Below are positions 1-12,739 of a stretch of 64,000 nt of DNA, piece after piece; within the stretch, counting starts at the first letter, position 1, and each line of letters begins with the position of its first letter. The stretch is taken from assembly GCA_037962975.1 (NCBI GenBank), contig CM075675.1, forward strand, positions 46,050,501 to 46,114,500, written 5' to 3'. The position numbers and the translations under genes are program-made. This stretch comes from Clitoria ternatea (lineage: Eukaryota > Streptophyta > Magnoliopsida > Fabales > Fabaceae). Below the pieces are notes generated by a model that saw nothing but the letters and a program-made list of their open reading frames with translations, had not been told where the DNA came from and did no database searches.

Positions 1-1024
1 ACCAACTTGTCAAACCCATCCATACAATGCTATGACATATATCATCAATAATTCAAAATTCCACATTTTTATTCATAATCAAATATACATACACCACTCA
101 AAGTAGAAATATTACACATATATTTCACTTCCATCATTCCAATCTTTATTTCATCATATAATCAATTCAATCAACATATTTCTTTCATATTCAACCATTT
201 AATCTCATTCCACATACTCATATATTCACAACTACTATATTCAGTTACTTTATAGTATTTATGACAACTCTTATTAAATTCTTAAACTTTCCGTAATCTG
301 TTTTCATATCAATTCTAATTAATTATGACCTGAACACCCCCCTTACCTCTATCCCAAGCTCCGACAGTTTGCTCAAGGGGTGGATAGCGTCCTACAGCCG
401 CTGGATTCACCGTTCCTCTTTCGCTTCCGACGTCCTCTTTGTCAATCGCTTGCCTAACACTCATTCCGGCACCTACGGTCACCGAAACATCAAATTAGTT
501 AGTACGTTACCTCCCTTATACTTCCAAACTCATTACCCAAGCTTCACAAGCCACTGAAACTCAGAATCAAAACCACAATCATCACATGCAAACTCAGATT
601 TCATGAAGGGAAGGAGAAGAAACTAAAGATTAGAGGCCCTAAATGCCTTACCTTGGTTCCAAATTGCTTAAAACCACCAAGAATCCAAGTTTCCCTCAAA
701 ACCCTAGCCAAATCGCCTCAGAGAAGAGAGAAAAATGAAAGAAAGGGTTTACAGGTTCTGTTCTGTTTGACCCTGTTATAAAACAGATCGCGACGCTGGC
801 GCTACGCGTCAGCCTGGCGCTACGCGTCAGCTCACTAAATCACACCTGACGCTACGCGTCCCATCCACGCTACGCGTCAGGGTCCTGATGCCATTTTCCT
901 TAAAATTTCATTAAAACTCCTTTTTCCCCACTTAACATTTCATATACCATTTTCATTATAAGCCAAATAATAATTTACTCATTTCCAATTTATTTTCTAT
1001 TATCAAAACATCTGGGATGTTACA
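1..1024 (-). repeat. 3' LTR of element 1 (partial)
   Basis: Matches 7327-8331 almost base for base, ending in GATGTTACA at 1024. In the sense of the element this is the start of the LTR (TGTAACATCC). It has one more copy of an 18-bp CTGGCGCTACGCGTCAG-type unit (near 800-835) than the right LTR. The first roughly 1.6 kb of this LTR in plus coordinates lies before the window. Confidence 0.93.
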
Positions 1025-1043
1025 TCCACTCCCCCTAAAAAGA
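1025..1043 (-). other. Polypurine tract, element 1
   Basis: Read on the minus strand this is TTTTTAGGGGGAGTGGA directly before the TGTAACATCC start of the 3' LTR, the normal site for plus-strand DNA priming. Confidence 0.85.
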
Positions 1044-1069
1044 GATTTCGTCCCCGAAATCAACGTACC

Positions 1070-4000
1070 TTATTGGAAAAGACTTGGATACAACCGCCTC
1101 ATATCAGATTCCAGTTCCCATGTATACGTCACTCCATTTATATTTTGCCACTTCACTTTTACCAGGGGTACTTCTTTGTTTCTCAATCGTTTAGTTTGAT
1201 AACTTTCAATACAAATAGGTGCGATCTCCACAGTCAAATCTTCTTTCAGCTCAATGGAATCTTCAGGTACGATCATCGAATCACAGGGAACATATTTTCT
1301 TAATTGTGAAACATGAAATATATCGTGAATATTTGTCAATGCACGGGGAAGATTCAATCTGTATGCTACTTCACCAATTCGTTCTAATATTTGGTAGGGT
1401 CCAATATACTTTGGATTAAGTTTCTGGCTCTTCATCACACGGCCTACACCTTTAGTAGGTGACACCTTTAGGAATACCCAATCTCCCTCTTGAAATTCAA
1501 GTGGCCTATGACGATTTTCATAGTAACTCTTCTGACGGTCTTGTGCAATTTTCATCTTTTCACGAATCATTATCACCTGATCATTCATTTCCTGAATTAA
1601 TTCGGGTCCCAAATGGATTTCATCTCTATCTTCATTCCAACATAAGGGCGTACGACACCGTCTTCCATATAAAGCTTCATAAGGAGCCATCCCAATGCTA
1701 CTATGATAGCTATTATTATAAGCAAATTCCACCAATGGCAGGTATCTCTCCCATGAGCCACCTTGCTCTAGTACACAAGCTCTAAGCATATCTTCCAAGG
1801 TCTGGATTGTACGCTCAGACTGGCCATCTGTCTGAGGATGATAAGCTGAACTCAACCTCAGTTCAGTACCCAATTCCTGCTGTAAACTCCCCCAGAATCT
1901 GGAAGTAAACCGAGGATCACGATCCGAAATAATACTCACAGGTACACCATGCAACCTTACAATCTCCGTAATGTACAATCTAGCCAACCGGTCCAATGAC
2001 CATTTCATATTCATAGCCAAGAAGTGAGCACTCTTGGTCAACCTGTCCACAATTACCCATATTGCATCACAACCAGAACGAGTACGAGGTAACCCAGATA
2101 CAAAATCCATAGTAATGCTTTCCCATTTCCATACTGGAATCTCCGGGGGTTGAAGTAAACCTGGGGGTCTCTGATGTTCGACCTTACACTTCTGACATAT
2201 CACACAAGATTTCACATATTCAATTATTGCTTTCTTCATTCTCGGCCACCAGAATTCTTTCTTTAAATCATGGTACATCTTAGTGATACCAGGATGGATA
2301 CTTAAAGAACTTTTATGCGCTTCAGCTAATACAGCTTGTCTGAAATCACCCTCTGTGGGTACCACTACACGGTTCTTAAACCGCCAAATTCCATCCTTAC
2401 CTTTGGTTAATCCCATATCTTTGCCTCTTGCTTGAGTGTCAAGCAATTCCAGCAACTCTTCATCATTCTCCTGAGCCACAGCTAAGGATTCTAAGAATTC
2501 ATTGGAGATCTTCAGCATTCCAATTACCATCTGATTTGGGGCTCGAATGACAACCCCAATATTCATATCACGAAAGTCTTCTAACAATTCTTATTCTTTG
2601 CCCATCAAGAAAGCTGCATGTAATACTTTTCTACTTAAGGCATCAGCCACAACATTCGCCTTACCAGGATGGTATTTCAAATCAAAATCATAATCCTTAA
2701 GGTATTCCACCCATCTCCTTTGCCTCATGTTTAATTCCTTCTGATCAAACAGATACTTCAAACTCTTGTGGTCACTGAATACCGCAAAACGAGATCCATA
2801 CAAGTAATGACGCCAAATTTTTAATGCAAATACCACTGCCGCAAGCTCTAAATCATGGGTAGGATAATTCTGCTCGTGCGGTCTTAATTTCCTAGAAGCA
2901 TAAGCAATTACCCTATCATCCTGCATCAGCACACAGCCTAAACCAAACTTAGATGCGTCACAGTATACCACAAATTCTTTCATCACATCTGGTAATGCAA
3001 GCACAGGTGCAGTAGTCAAACACCGCTTCAGCGTTTGAAAACTCAATTCACACTTTTCCGTCCACACAAAGAGATTCTCCTTTCTTGTCAATCGAGTCAA
3101 GGGTAGTGCAATGCGGGAAAATCCTTCAATAAAACGGCGATAATAACCAGCTAATCCAAGAAAACTCCTAATTTCAGTCACTGATTTAGGCCTTTCCCAA
3201 GCCATAACTGCTTCAATCTTAGATGGATCAACAGATACACCATCATAAGAAATTACATGCCCCAAAAATTTCACACTTGCTTCCCAGAAATCACACTTCG
3301 ACAATTTAGCATACAACTTCTTTTCACGTAGCACTTGTAAAACAATTTGAAGATGTCGTGCATGCTCTTCTACAGAATTTGAATATACTAGAATGTCATC
3401 AATAAACACCACGACAAATTGATCCAAGTAAGGTTGGAAAATCCGATTCATATAATCCATAAAGATAGCTGGAGCATTGGTTACTCCGAAAGGCATTACA
3501 ACATATTCAAAATGTCCATATCGAGTCTGGAACGCCGTTTTCAGAATATCTTCCGACTTCACTCTAATCTGATGATATCCAGATCTTAAATCGATCTTAG
3601 AAAACACCACAGCACCTCGCAACTGATCCAACAAATCATCAATTCGTGGTAAAGAATATTTGTTCTTAACCGTCAATTTATTCAATTGTCGGTAGTCAAT
3701 ACACATTCTCATACTGCCGTCCTTCTTTTTAACCAACAACACCGGAGCGCCCCAAGGTGAAGTACTCGGTCGGATAAACCCCTTGCTTAACAACTCATTT
3801 ACTTGTTTCTTTACTTCAGCCAACTCCACTGAAGACATTCTATAAGGGGTACGGGACACAGGTTCTGCCCCGGGAATCAAATCGATAGCAAAATCAATCT
3901 CCCTGTTTGGAGGCAATTCCGGAATATCTTCCGGGAATACATCAGGAAAATCACACACCACTGGAATATCTGCAGGTTTAAGATTATACCGCCCCTCTGA

Positions 4001-5464
4001 AGCTAACAGAATAACATAAATTACAGAAACATCACTCACCACATTTTTAGTGTCCAATTCCTGAGAGAAAATTATAGTCTTGCGGTAACAGTCCACCATA
4101 ACATGGTTAACAGACAACCAGTCAAGACCCAGAATAACATCTAAATTCTTCAATGGCATACATATTAAATTCACCAAGAAAGATCGGTCCTCTACTTGCA
4201 TAGGTAATTCCTCACACATAGTAGTTGCTCGAAATGTAGAACCAGTAGGAGTGGAGACATTAAGAGCATTCTTCATTAATACCACCGGCAAACCAAGCCG
4301 CCGACCACAACTCTCAGAAATAAAAGAGTGGGTTGCACCAGAGTCATAGATAACATTTACAAGATAGTCATGGATAAGACACTTACCCTGTACCAAATTA
4401 TCATTTCTTGGGACTTCAGAAACATCAAAAGCAAACACACGTCCAGCCATAACATTCTGAGTACCACTGGACTGAGCATCAGATCGCCTAGGGTGTTGGC
4501 CTCCACGGCTACCGCCGCCTCGGCCTCCACACTGAATATTCCCACCACGGACCATAGAAGCACTTGCCCGATTACCACGTCCTCCCTGCTGCTGCCTCTG
4601 TGGACAGTCGGGCCTAAGGTGTCCAGGTTGTCCACACTGGAAACAAACAGTTTGATTTGTAGGACAATGCCTAGAGAAATGACCTTCCTGACCACAATTA
4701 TAACAAGCACGACCACCAGAACGACCAGTAGATCCACGTCCAGAAGAAGAAGATGATGTAGTAGAAGACTTGCCACCATGGAAAAACTGACCCATCTTTT
4801 TAAAACTGAATCCTTTAACCTTCAATGGTCTCTTGTCCCTTGACTGGGACGCTCTCTGTAACTGCACTTCCTCAGCAAGTCTGGCCTTATTTACCAGAGT
4901 AGGATAGTCACGGATCTCCATAGGAACAATGACACTTCGGAGTTCAATTCTTAACCCGGATTCATACTTTGCACACTTACTACCTTCAGTTCCTTCAAGA
5001 GAAAAAGGATGATAGAAATCACATAGTTCATCAAACTGTGACGTGTATTCAGCCACTGACATCCTGCCCTGCTCAAGTTTTAAGAATTCCATCTCCTTAC
5101 GGATTTTATAATTATCTGGAAAGTATTTAGCAAGAAATCTCCTCTTGAAATTCATCCACATTAATGGTTCATTGGCCGTATTCATCTGAATTCTAGTCCT
5201 TGACCACCATACACGAGCCTCATCCTTCAATTGATAGGTAGCAAATTGCACTCTCTGTTCTTCAGAGCATTCAAAGTATTCAAATGTTTGCTCAATGTCA
5301 CGCAGCCATATATGCGCCCCATCATAATCATGTCCTCCTTTATAAATAGGTGGATTCCTCTTCAAAAATTTATCAAGGGTGGGACCAGAATCAGTCCTCC
5401 CCATCATTTAAGAAAACCTCTCAAAGAAATCATCACCACCAACAGAACTACTTCCTTCCGTCAT
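1070..5464 (-). pseudogene. gag-pol polyprotein of element 1, two in-frame stops
   Basis: One long frame of 1465 codons encodes capsid, protease, reverse transcriptase, RNase H, integrase and a C-terminal chromodomain-like segment. Visible landmarks are two CX2CX4HX4C zinc knuckles (about residues 255-290), the protease D-S-G triad (about 380), the [11 protein letters not shown] box (about 690), RNase H YCDASK (about 835), an integrase HHCC finger (about 1055-1095) and D,D,E residues. The start ATG at 5464 is chosen by alignment with element 2. The frame is interrupted by TAA at 5408-5410, 18 codons after the start, and by TAA at 2588-2590 between RNase H and integrase. Element 2 has glutamine at both places, so each is a single CAA-to-TAA change. 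No frameshift is seen. The element probably cannot make its own full polyprotein. Confidence 0.93.
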
Positions 5465-5709
5465 ATTTTAGTTCTACAATATCCCAAAACACATCACCAT
5501 TAATAACCAATAATTGACCAGGGAGTACAAAAATTACCTCATGTATAAACACATAACAAGACGCTGCCCGGAGTGCCAAGAGAATGATGCCAAGTCAACC
5601 TGTTAATATGTAAACAATCACAAGCATAATGTAATGAATGCAAAACAGCCTGATATAGGACTCAAACAATCCCCTAACTCTGCCCATTTTCCCAGCTCTA
5701 GAAAGAACC

Positions 5710-5721
5710 GCTCTGATACCA
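5710..5721 (-). other. Primer binding site (initiator Met tRNA), element 1
   Basis: On the minus strand TGGTATCAGAGC lies two bases inside the 5' LTR end. It is complementary to the 3' end of plant initiator-methionine tRNA, the usual primer for this retrotransposon group. Confidence 0.92.
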
Positions 5722-5723
5722 CC

Positions 5724-8331
5724 TGTGACGTCCTACGTCAATTTACCTTTATTTATATCCATTTAATTAATTTTCACAATAAATTTTTCGCATTTAATAA
5801 AATTTAATTATTTCTCATTTCAAAATAATATTTATTTTCACTAAACATACTCAAAATAATAATTATATAGTTTGAAAAAACCTTAGAGTTCCTTTAATTT
5901 AGAAAGAATCAAAAAAAATATGAAACAGGGGCCTGACGCTGCGCGCCATTCCCACGCGTAGCGTCAGCCCTCTGCTGCACACCTCACGCTATGCGCCAGT
6001 CTCACGCGTAGTGTGGGCATGACAGTGACAGCACCTGATGCTGTTACACATTTAAACCATTTTACTAACTTCTAACCTATCCAATTGGCCCATTTTAGAT
6101 CCGATTGCCACGAAACTTCACAGGCCACATGTTTTCCCCATTTCGGAACTGTTGGCGCTATCCGTTCACCAAAATTCCAACATATGCGCAAGTTATGCGC
6201 GAAATGCATTTTAACCCAATTAGGTGCAAAACCCTTACACCAAACATCCTAAATGGATTCCAATGGACTAAAAGCCAATGCATCTAAATCCTAAATGTCA
6301 CGTAAGACCTATTGATGCATTCTGGGGTTTCTTACACCCACCAAATCTTAATTTCACCTATCCGGTTCCTTAAACTCAATATCCAACTATATGCATAACT
6401 TATCTAAATCAATCTAATCATCATCCTAACATCAATCACATAGCATACATATCAATCATGCATCAACGCAACACCTGCCCATCAGATTCAAAATTCACAC
6501 ATGTCAATGGCTCCGTGCCATAATTCATCCTCATCAATAAGTTATCAAACCTTAACATGCATAATCATGGCAAGTTCATCACACATATTTTATCATCTAC
6601 CACCCACCATATTAATACATTAATTATTACACACTTAAACACATACACTCAAAATATTACATTCATTATATACATCTTCATTTCTTGGCATCAAACTTCC
6701 TCTTGGCGCATCTCCGCAGCATTGACATTCTCCCTGTCACTGGTCACTAAAATTAAACAACAGCAAGGGTGAGTGTTTGGAATATCATAATTAATATAGA
6801 ACGAAATATTAAACTTAACAATACCTACTGCTCTTTGTTATTACATAATCTCTTTCAGTTTCCTGCACTTATCCACATCAATACAATTACACACATACAC
6901 ATCAATCTTTAACTTATTCAAATCATACTTTCATTCATTCACATTTCACTTTCAATTCATAATTCATTTTCCATCATCAATCAATATAAGATTCACATAA
7001 GTCATAACTGACTCTCATGTAATTTGACGCCTAGTATCCGGATACTAAAGGACTGGCCTTCAGCTGGGAGTCCGACTTGACATCCCGTGAACCCGACTTG
7101 GTTCACCGAGCCCGACTTGGCTCTCCACCTCAACCACTGGGTCCGACTTGACCACTGGGTAGCTCAACTGCGCACAAAGACCACGGGAGCCAGAAAACGA
7201 GGGGTATACATACCGTTGGCCATCCCATACCACATATTCACATATCATATCTCATAATCATAGCATATCATCAACAAACCACATGTGCAACTACCAGAAA
7301 CTAGCATGTGCTCACAATACAGGGCGACCAACTTGTCAAACCCATCCATACAATGCTATGACATATATCATCAATAATTCAAAATTCCACATTTTTATTC
7401 ATAATCAAATATACATACACCACTCAAAGTAGAAATATTACACATATATTTCACTTCCATCATTCCAATCTTTATTTCATCATATAATCAATTCAATCAA
7501 CATATTTCTTTCATATTCAACCATTTAATCTCATTCCACATACTTATATATTCATAACTACTATATTCAGTTACTTTATAGTATTTATGACAACTCTTAT
7601 TAAATTCTTAAACTTCCCTAATCTGTTTTCATATCAATTCTAATTAATTATGACCCGAACACCCCCCTTACCTCTATCCCAAGCTCCGACAGTTTGCTCA
7701 AGGGGTGGATAGCGTCCTACAGCCGCTGGATTCACCGTTCCTCTTTCGCTTTCGACGTCCTCTTTGTCAATCGCTTGCCTAACACTCGTTCCGGCACCTA
7801 CGGTCACCGAAACATCAAATTAGTTAGTACGTTACCTCCCTTATACTTCCAAACTCATTACCCAAGCTTCACAAGCCACTGAAACTCAGAATCAAAACCC
7901 CAATCATCACATGCAAACTCAGATTTCATGAAGGGAAGGAGATGAAACTAAAGATTAGAGGCCCTAAATGCCTTACCTTGGTTCCAAATTGCTTAAAACC
8001 ACCAAGAATCCAAGTTTCCCTCAAAACCCTAGCCAAATCGCCTCAGAGAAGAGAGAAAAATGAAAGAAAGGGTTTACAGGTTCTGTTCTGTTTGACCCTG
8101 TTATAAAACAGATCGCGACGCTGGCGCTACGCGTCAGCTCACTAAATCACACCTGACGCTACGCGTCCCATCCACGCTACGCGTCAGGGTCCTGATGCCA
8201 TTTTCCTTAAAATTTCATTAAAACTCCTTTTTCCCCATTTAACATTTCATATACCATTTTCATTATAAGCCAAATAATAATTTACTCATTTCCAATTTAT
8301 TTTCTATTATTAAAACATCTGGGATGTTACA
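5724..8331 (-). repeat. 5' LTR of element 1 (2608 bp)
   Basis: Begins TGTGACGTCC and ends GATGTTACA in plus orientation, giving TG...CA termini. Both LTR ends carry GACGCTACGCGTC-type motifs with inverted arms (5935-6020 and 8113-8187). At 7025-7210 is a module of degenerate short repeats on the themes cGACTTG and CACTGGGT, also found in element 2 and in the solo LTR at 52657. A block around 6080-6200 resembles one near 53010-53140 in that solo LTR. The small reading frames here are chance. Confidence 0.93.
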
Positions 8332-10933
8332 CAGGGTCTCCACAATACAACAACATCATCCATTATAACAACAAGCATATGCTCAAAATAGGTCTAGGCT
8401 TCCAGCTGAAGCCGTCAGTTACCTATTCAACTAAGCGTTTATGTATACACATATATAACAACACAGGTATGCACAGGAGCCGGCCAAGGCTACTACGAAA
8501 CTACTATATACATTATATACAATATATATATATAGTACTCCACACTCGATCTTGGTGACCTCAGCAATCTCCGTCACGTCCTAAGTCCACTGTAAAAATG
8601 TCCACGGATAGGGATGAGCATATACATGTCAAATGACAGTTATTGAATCGGATCAAGTATCCAATTCATTAACATATATAATCATATTCAATACTACACA
8701 ACCTCATCATATAACATTCAATCTCATATTCTCATATAATCATACCACTCATGTTGTTCTCAACAACATATATCAATGCATAAATATGCTCAATTATATA
8801 GATCCATTATTAAGTTTTAATTTTTGTTGCAACACTGGCTCTCAGCCATAAACTCAGCTCTCAGCTGATCCGGCCGTTTTACTGGTACCAAACCGTTTGC
8901 CCTCTCACGTGACACAATCACTCTCAGCGACAACGATAGTGTCACAGGCTAAACCCCGAGCCCTGCTCAAGAGGTTTTACCTTGAGTCTCACCCAAGGTC
9001 TTTTGTGGAATCCTCGAAACCACAATCATATTTCATATTTATTCATCAATGTAAGCATCCCATGCTATATCAATTTGCATCTCATGCATATACTCATATT
9101 ATCATCACATATCCTACTACATATCATGCATAGGAATCATAACAATTTCACAAATACAACATATATATCTCATGCCAAATTCAATATCAATAATATATGA
9201 ACGGAAAATAGCATAACACAATTATGTCACACATATTATATATTCAGGATTTCTCACTAATAATAACAATACTATCCTGAACCCATTCATAAACTATACA
9301 TTTAAAATGTAAACGCTCCCCCTACCTGAAATCCTTAATTTCAAAACTTGAACGCTCCCCGAACGATCCAAGTCAATCGTTGATTTAAACTCGTGCTACT
9401 GTTCAAGCACAATATCTCCCAGTCTAGACCTCAAAACCAAAATCCCAATGGTCAGTACCTAGAATCACATTTCAGAAACTTCATACCAAAATTGTATCCT
9501 GATCCAACGGTTAGCGAATCATAAATGGCAGTTTTCCCGAAGCTGATCAGAATTCCTGTAAACTGGAACAGGGTCTGGTTTGAACATAATTTCTCCACCT
9601 ACAGATGTCAAACTAAAAATATGAACGGTGAGAGCGTAGAGGATGATTTTGAGAATACACTCTCAAAAGTTCAAGCCGATCCAACGGTGGGATTGACAGA
9701 GATCGTTGATGGAAGTACGTGTGAATGGAGAAAAATGAAGTGAGGAAGTGCTGATTTTGTTCTTAAAAGAGAAAAAAATGTCATGACAAGAGCTGTTAAC
9801 ATTAATTGTTTATTGCCTAGTATCTGGACTTATGATAGCATGGTATGATACATAACATCATGGCATCATAACAAGAAAAGAAAGGAAACATTCAGAATAA
9901 AAGAGAATGGGCAGGCACACTATGATGGGGACATCTTCAATGATACAATTGCTGAATGAATTTTTTTATAATATGTGATAAGCTTGTACAAGAAAGAGGG
10001 ACAGCTGAAAGGGGTAGAAGAAGTTAGAAGAATACACCTGGTTGTGTAGGTGGCAAGAGATGATGATGTGATTAGAAATATTTGACTGGAAAATTAAATT
10101 GTTACCCGATGATTTTTGGTGTGTAGGATTTTCATGAACCGGAAAATAATTACGTTAAAAACAATTCTGTGATAATTCATGGAGTCCGAATCAGAGGAAA
10201 CTCCCAACACCAAAGTTATAGGTCTCCTTTTTCTATTTAAAGCGATATATCATTTGCAATGATTTGATATCGGTATCCCGAGTTATGATCGATATACGAT
10301 AGGATGCTCTAATCGTCTTTGAATCAGGTAGGTGCTCAGAAATAAATTCACCAAAAATTCTCCTTTGAGAATTGGGTTTCGTGCCCTTCATAACAATTGT
10401 AGATATTTTTGATACGAATCTATATAAAAAGAACGAAGTGATTTGAATACTGGACAAGGGAGATTTTGCCATTTTTCTGAGACCTGTCACCATAGTGACG
10501 TGATGAATAAGGGTCCTCAAAGATCTCCAAAAATGTACTAATATGGGAAGATCTAGCTCTTGATGTCTGCATGGAAAATGTATATAATTTTGTTACGGTG
10601 ATTTTGACACCAAGTTTATAAGAAACGAATTTCATATGAGAGAGTTATGAATTTATGAATGAACCATGCGCATGATAAAAATGTGAATAATCATGGTTCT
10701 AAAATGGATTTACTTAATCCTTGAGTTTGAGCATGACAGATTGAGAATTTGGGATAGAGCCCAGAAATAGAGATTAAAGATCTCTTCGAAACAAAGTGAA
10801 CAAGACTAGAATCATTCCAATCAAGCATTATTTGAGAAAATTAGACATAAAATGCCAAAGATGCGCAGGAAAATAAGAAGCCACCGAGCCTTAATGAATT
10901 ATTTTCTAAAATTTTCAAATTTAGGATGTTACA
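8332..10933 (-). repeat. Remainder of an older LTR into which element 1 inserted
   Basis: Ends in AGGATGTTACA at 10933, which in minus orientation is a TGTAACATCC LTR start like those of elements 1 and 2. The pyrimidine-rich cap at 9310-9370 sits where elements 1 and 2 have a similar block, so minus orientation is favoured. Segments at 10380-10440 and 10555-10620 resemble the CTTCATGAAAGTTGTAGATAT units of element 3. No coding sequence is recognised. The other end would lie left of element 1, outside the window. Confidence 0.5.
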
Positions 10934-11039
10934 CACTGGACATTCATCTCATGGTCTCGTCCCCTATACTGGACAATTCATTGGCACACCCAATAGGACA
11001 TCCATAATTCAACCATAGATGCTAATCAACACCCTAACA

Positions 11040-12640
11040 CTCCTGAAGGTCATGTTTAGAACATCACAAGGATGGAGGCACGAGTTTTAAATTATAATTT
11101 TGGAACTGTTGAGACTCCAAGTTCGGTGTAGCCTCTGTCAGGATGGGTTGTGGTGGTAATTCACCTTGACCCACGCAATGAATTGATAAGATAGTTGTAA
11201 GTGAAGTTATAGGAGTTCAGACAGATAAAGGCTCGAGAGGCTAAAGAAAAAATTGTCGGTCAGGCCAAAATGTTCCTAGCTAAAGCACAACCATATTTGT
11301 CACCGTAGGATGTATCGACGTCACCTGATTACTCGAAGATCTTGACATACAAAGAAAATCAAGAGTCCACATATCGGGTGGAACGTCGTAACCCCATGAA
11401 TTGTAATTTATAAACTACCAATACTTTAGAAAAATATAGGTTTAGCATACCATTTACACGTTGAGTGATGAACATAACTATTCTTTGACACCTGCAAACC
11501 TCTTAGATGTTATCAATTGGAAAATACACTAGAGAAACTAACCCCGGTAAGCATCTAGATGCATACACTAACGAGTCTTTATTCTTGGGAGTGGAGAATG
11601 ACATCATGATTCATATGTTCCCTAGAACTTTGGTAGCGGAGGCCTTAGGGTGTTTCAAAGGAACTGTCGATGGAGTCTAGAGACTCTTGGGAAAAGTTGA
11701 CAGAAGTCTTTTAGGATCATTTTGTCATATTGAGAGACGTCACACTTTGGCTTAAATTAAACAAGGTGAAAACGAATCACTAAGGGATTTCCTGAAACAA
11801 TTTTATAAAGAGGCTACACTCGTGCCAAAATTAATAAAGTAAATCCAATTACACATCACCATAGAAGCTCTACAACCAAGATTACCTTTCGCCTTGTCTT
11901 TGGCCAAAGGAGCACCACAGTTTTTCGCAGAACTCTAGAAAATGCGGCAAAGTGCGTAGGTAGGGAAATGCATCTCACCACCGCTAAAGCTAAAGCGGTA
12001 ACAATGGTTCCTTCGGTAGCTCAAAAATATGGAGAAAAACTGAAAGGGCTTTAGAAAGAAAGGGGCATTGAGAATACACCCCGGACAAAAGAAAATAAGG
12101 TACTTAATTTTAGCCATTATGCCCTTCTTAACGTTAGACCAAGCCAAATTCTTTGAGATCTGGGCCTCTTAAGATTGATTGTGTATGGCATTAAAAAGCC
12201 AGCACTAATGAAAAAAATCTAGAAACCTTTATAAGGACTACGAATTTCATGAATAGACCAGTCATACCACTGATGAATGTCAAAAATTAAAAGACGTCAT
12301 TGAGGTCCTTATCAAGGAAGGAAAGTTAAACAAGACTTATTCATAAACAAGTCCTACAACGAGCCTACCTGAGATAAGGAGGAAAGACGAGATAGATCTC
12401 CTGACAGCAAAGGTGGACAAGGTCCTATGAAGGCCACCTCGGTAGAAAAAAAATGAAGGTTGTGGTGGAAGCTTTTGATGACGAGGAAAATATAGAAATA
12501 TTGTCATCAAAAGGAAAGAGGGAAATAATTGATATGATTATGATGCGAATTCATTTGCATGAAAACTTTGGCAAGTGCACCAATTGTTAAGGGTAATATA
12601 CTCAATATCATTCCTATAAGGATTGTGTTAGGTACCACAA
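11040..12640 (+). pseudogene. Decayed gypsy-type gag fragment
   Basis: Reading across stops and small shifts in the plus direction gives recognisable retrotransposon gag sequence. There is a stretch of the form NPGKHLDAYTN followed by a conserved Phe-Pro region (11530-11680), then QGENESLRDFLKQFYKEA (about 11760-11815), and a later CQKLKDVIEVLIKEGKL-like segment (about 12270-12330), which in intact relatives follows the gag core. The family is the long-gag type typical of Athila/Tat/Ogre-like elements, different from the three chromoviruses here. There are many stops, no LTR or priming site could be placed, and the pol part is missing. It is a relic, and its ends are approximate. Confidence 0.6.
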
Positions 12641-12739
12641 ACCTAGGTAGTCATTAGTTGAACCTTCAAGTGCACACTTTGGCAAGTAAGACATTTATGT
12701 GTGGTTTTCTGAATTAGATATATTTTTTGTGTTTTCTTA

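Larger units (their letters stand above)
1..8331 (-). mobile_element. Ty3/gypsy (Tekay/Del chromovirus) element 1, left end outside window
   Basis: A nearly complete LTR retrotransposon read on the minus strand. The right LTR (5724-8331) is the 5' LTR and the left, truncated copy (1-1024) is the 3' LTR. Between them lie an initiator-Met primer site, a gag-pol reading frame and a polypurine tract, in the expected order. The two LTRs, over the roughly 1 kb that can be compared, differ at about ten single bases plus an 18-bp unit, so the insertion is fairly recent. The 5 bp after the right LTR (8332-8336, CAGGG) should be the target duplication, but its partner lies outside the window. The C-terminal chromodomain-like segment and the integrase order place it in the chromovirus group; the Tekay/Del assignment is inferred from protein similarity. 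Confidence 0.93.

Noticed and set aside
4357..4779. Open frame of 140 codons opposite and within gag-pol of element 1, and its plus-strand partner at 4328-4756
   Set aside because: Shadow frames over the compositionally biased CCHC and linker region of gag.
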